From: an uncultured Bacteroidales bacterium
GTDB lineage: Bacteria > Bacteroidota > Bacteroidia > Bacteroidales > Bacteroidaceae
Length of the DNA stretch: 7,316 bases
NCBI GenBank assembly: GCA_945788445.1
Contig: CALZMA010000046.1
Location: 1 to 7,316 of the forward strand
Direction: 5' to 3'
The position numbers and the translations under genes were made by a program. A model generated the notes under the pieces. The model saw only the letters and a program-made list of their open reading frames with translations, ran no database searches and was not told where the DNA came from. Below, in pieces: positions 6,885-7,316 of the stretch (positions are counted from its first letter, which is position 1; each line of letters begins with the position of its first letter).

Positions 6885-7316
6885 GCTGCCGCCCTTACAG
6901 GGCTCATCGAAGGGAACTTCGGCCAACCCAGGGCTTCACCCTGGGCTATGGGCTAAAGTTCAGCCCTTCGGGCCTCCTTGTTGAACGCTGGGCAATAGGC
7001 TGTTTTGCGTTGGGTATAGACCGTTTGGCGTTGGGCTATTGCATCGTAATAGAGCTGCCGCCCTTACAGGGCTCATCGGACTCTCATCTGCCTAACCCAG
7101 GGCTTCACCCTGGGCTATGGGCTAAAGTTCAGCCCTTCGGGCCTCCTCGTTGAACGCTGGGCAATAGGCTGTTTTGCGTTGGGTATAGACCGTTTGGCGT
7201 TGGGCTATTGCATCGTAATAGAGCTGCCGCCCTTACAGGGCTCATCGGACTCTCATCTGCCTAACCCAGGGCTTCACCCTGGGCTATGGGCTAAAGTTCA
7301 GCCCTTCGGGCCTCCT
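6884..7316. repeat. 169-bp hairpin-rich tandem repeat, REP-like, runs off the window
   Basis: Copies begin at 6884, 7053 and 7222, and the third is cut by the window end after 95 bases. Copies 2 and 3 are identical where both are visible. Copy 1 differs in a block at about 6910-6925 and by one T/C change near 6978. Each unit carries short hairpins, given for copy 1: 6891-6903 (5-bp stem, 3-base loop), 6927-6945 (CCCAGGG / CCCTGGG, 5-base loop), 6950-6966 (GGGCT / AGCCC, 7-base loop) and 6963-6973 (GCCC / GGGC, 3-base loop). The last two share bases and cannot both form. The palindromic half resembles REP-type repeats dispersed in Bacteroidota genomes. The 169-base period is not a multiple of three, so it does not encode a protein repeat. 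I see no gene in this stretch. Confidence 0.9.

Noticed and set aside
6884..7316. CRISPR array
   Set aside because: The unit is 169 bases, far longer than CRISPR repeats, and copies join directly with no unique spacers.

Overview
The window most likely comes from a GC-rich member of the Bacteroidota. The evidence is indirect: a signal peptide with the FA|Q cleavage context common in that phylum, a lipoprotein whose first residues after the lipid cysteine resemble the Bacteroidota surface-export signal, start codons with no Shine-Dalgarno sequence, and palindromic REP-like intergenic repeats. A Prevotella/Alistipes-like organism would fit, but I cannot name a genus from this sequence.

All four genes lie on the minus strand and are read from high to low coordinates. 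First is a cytoplasmic Ser/Thr kinase with a C-terminal FHA domain (6794-5451). After 148 bases comes a 1253-residue receptor-type Ser/Thr kinase (5302-1541) with one transmembrane helix, about 22 YD/RHS-like repeats of ~32 residues, and a small C-terminal domain, all predicted to be periplasmic. A secreted YbjN-like protein (1466-522) follows 74 bases later, and a small lipoprotein (506-96) follows 15 bases after that. A strong 15-bp hairpin at 41-76 closes the run. Upstream of the first kinase, 6884-7316 carries no gene but holds 2.6 copies of a 169-bp tandem repeat built of several hairpins, which runs off the window edge.

The order suggests an envelope-spanning signalling module: a cytoplasmic kinase with a phosphopeptide-reading FHA domain, a membrane kinase with a large external sensor, and two exported proteins that could be ligands, co-receptors or outputs. 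The kinases look like diverged tandem paralogues. The FHA kinase is a classical RD enzyme with a Ser/Thr-rich activation loop. The receptor kinase is non-RD (HCD) and its activation loop has almost no phosphorylatable residues, suggesting a different mode of control. No PP2C phosphatase, response regulator or type VI secretion gene is visible, so substrates and the opposing phosphatase are unknown. The shared function is inferred from gene order and domain content only.
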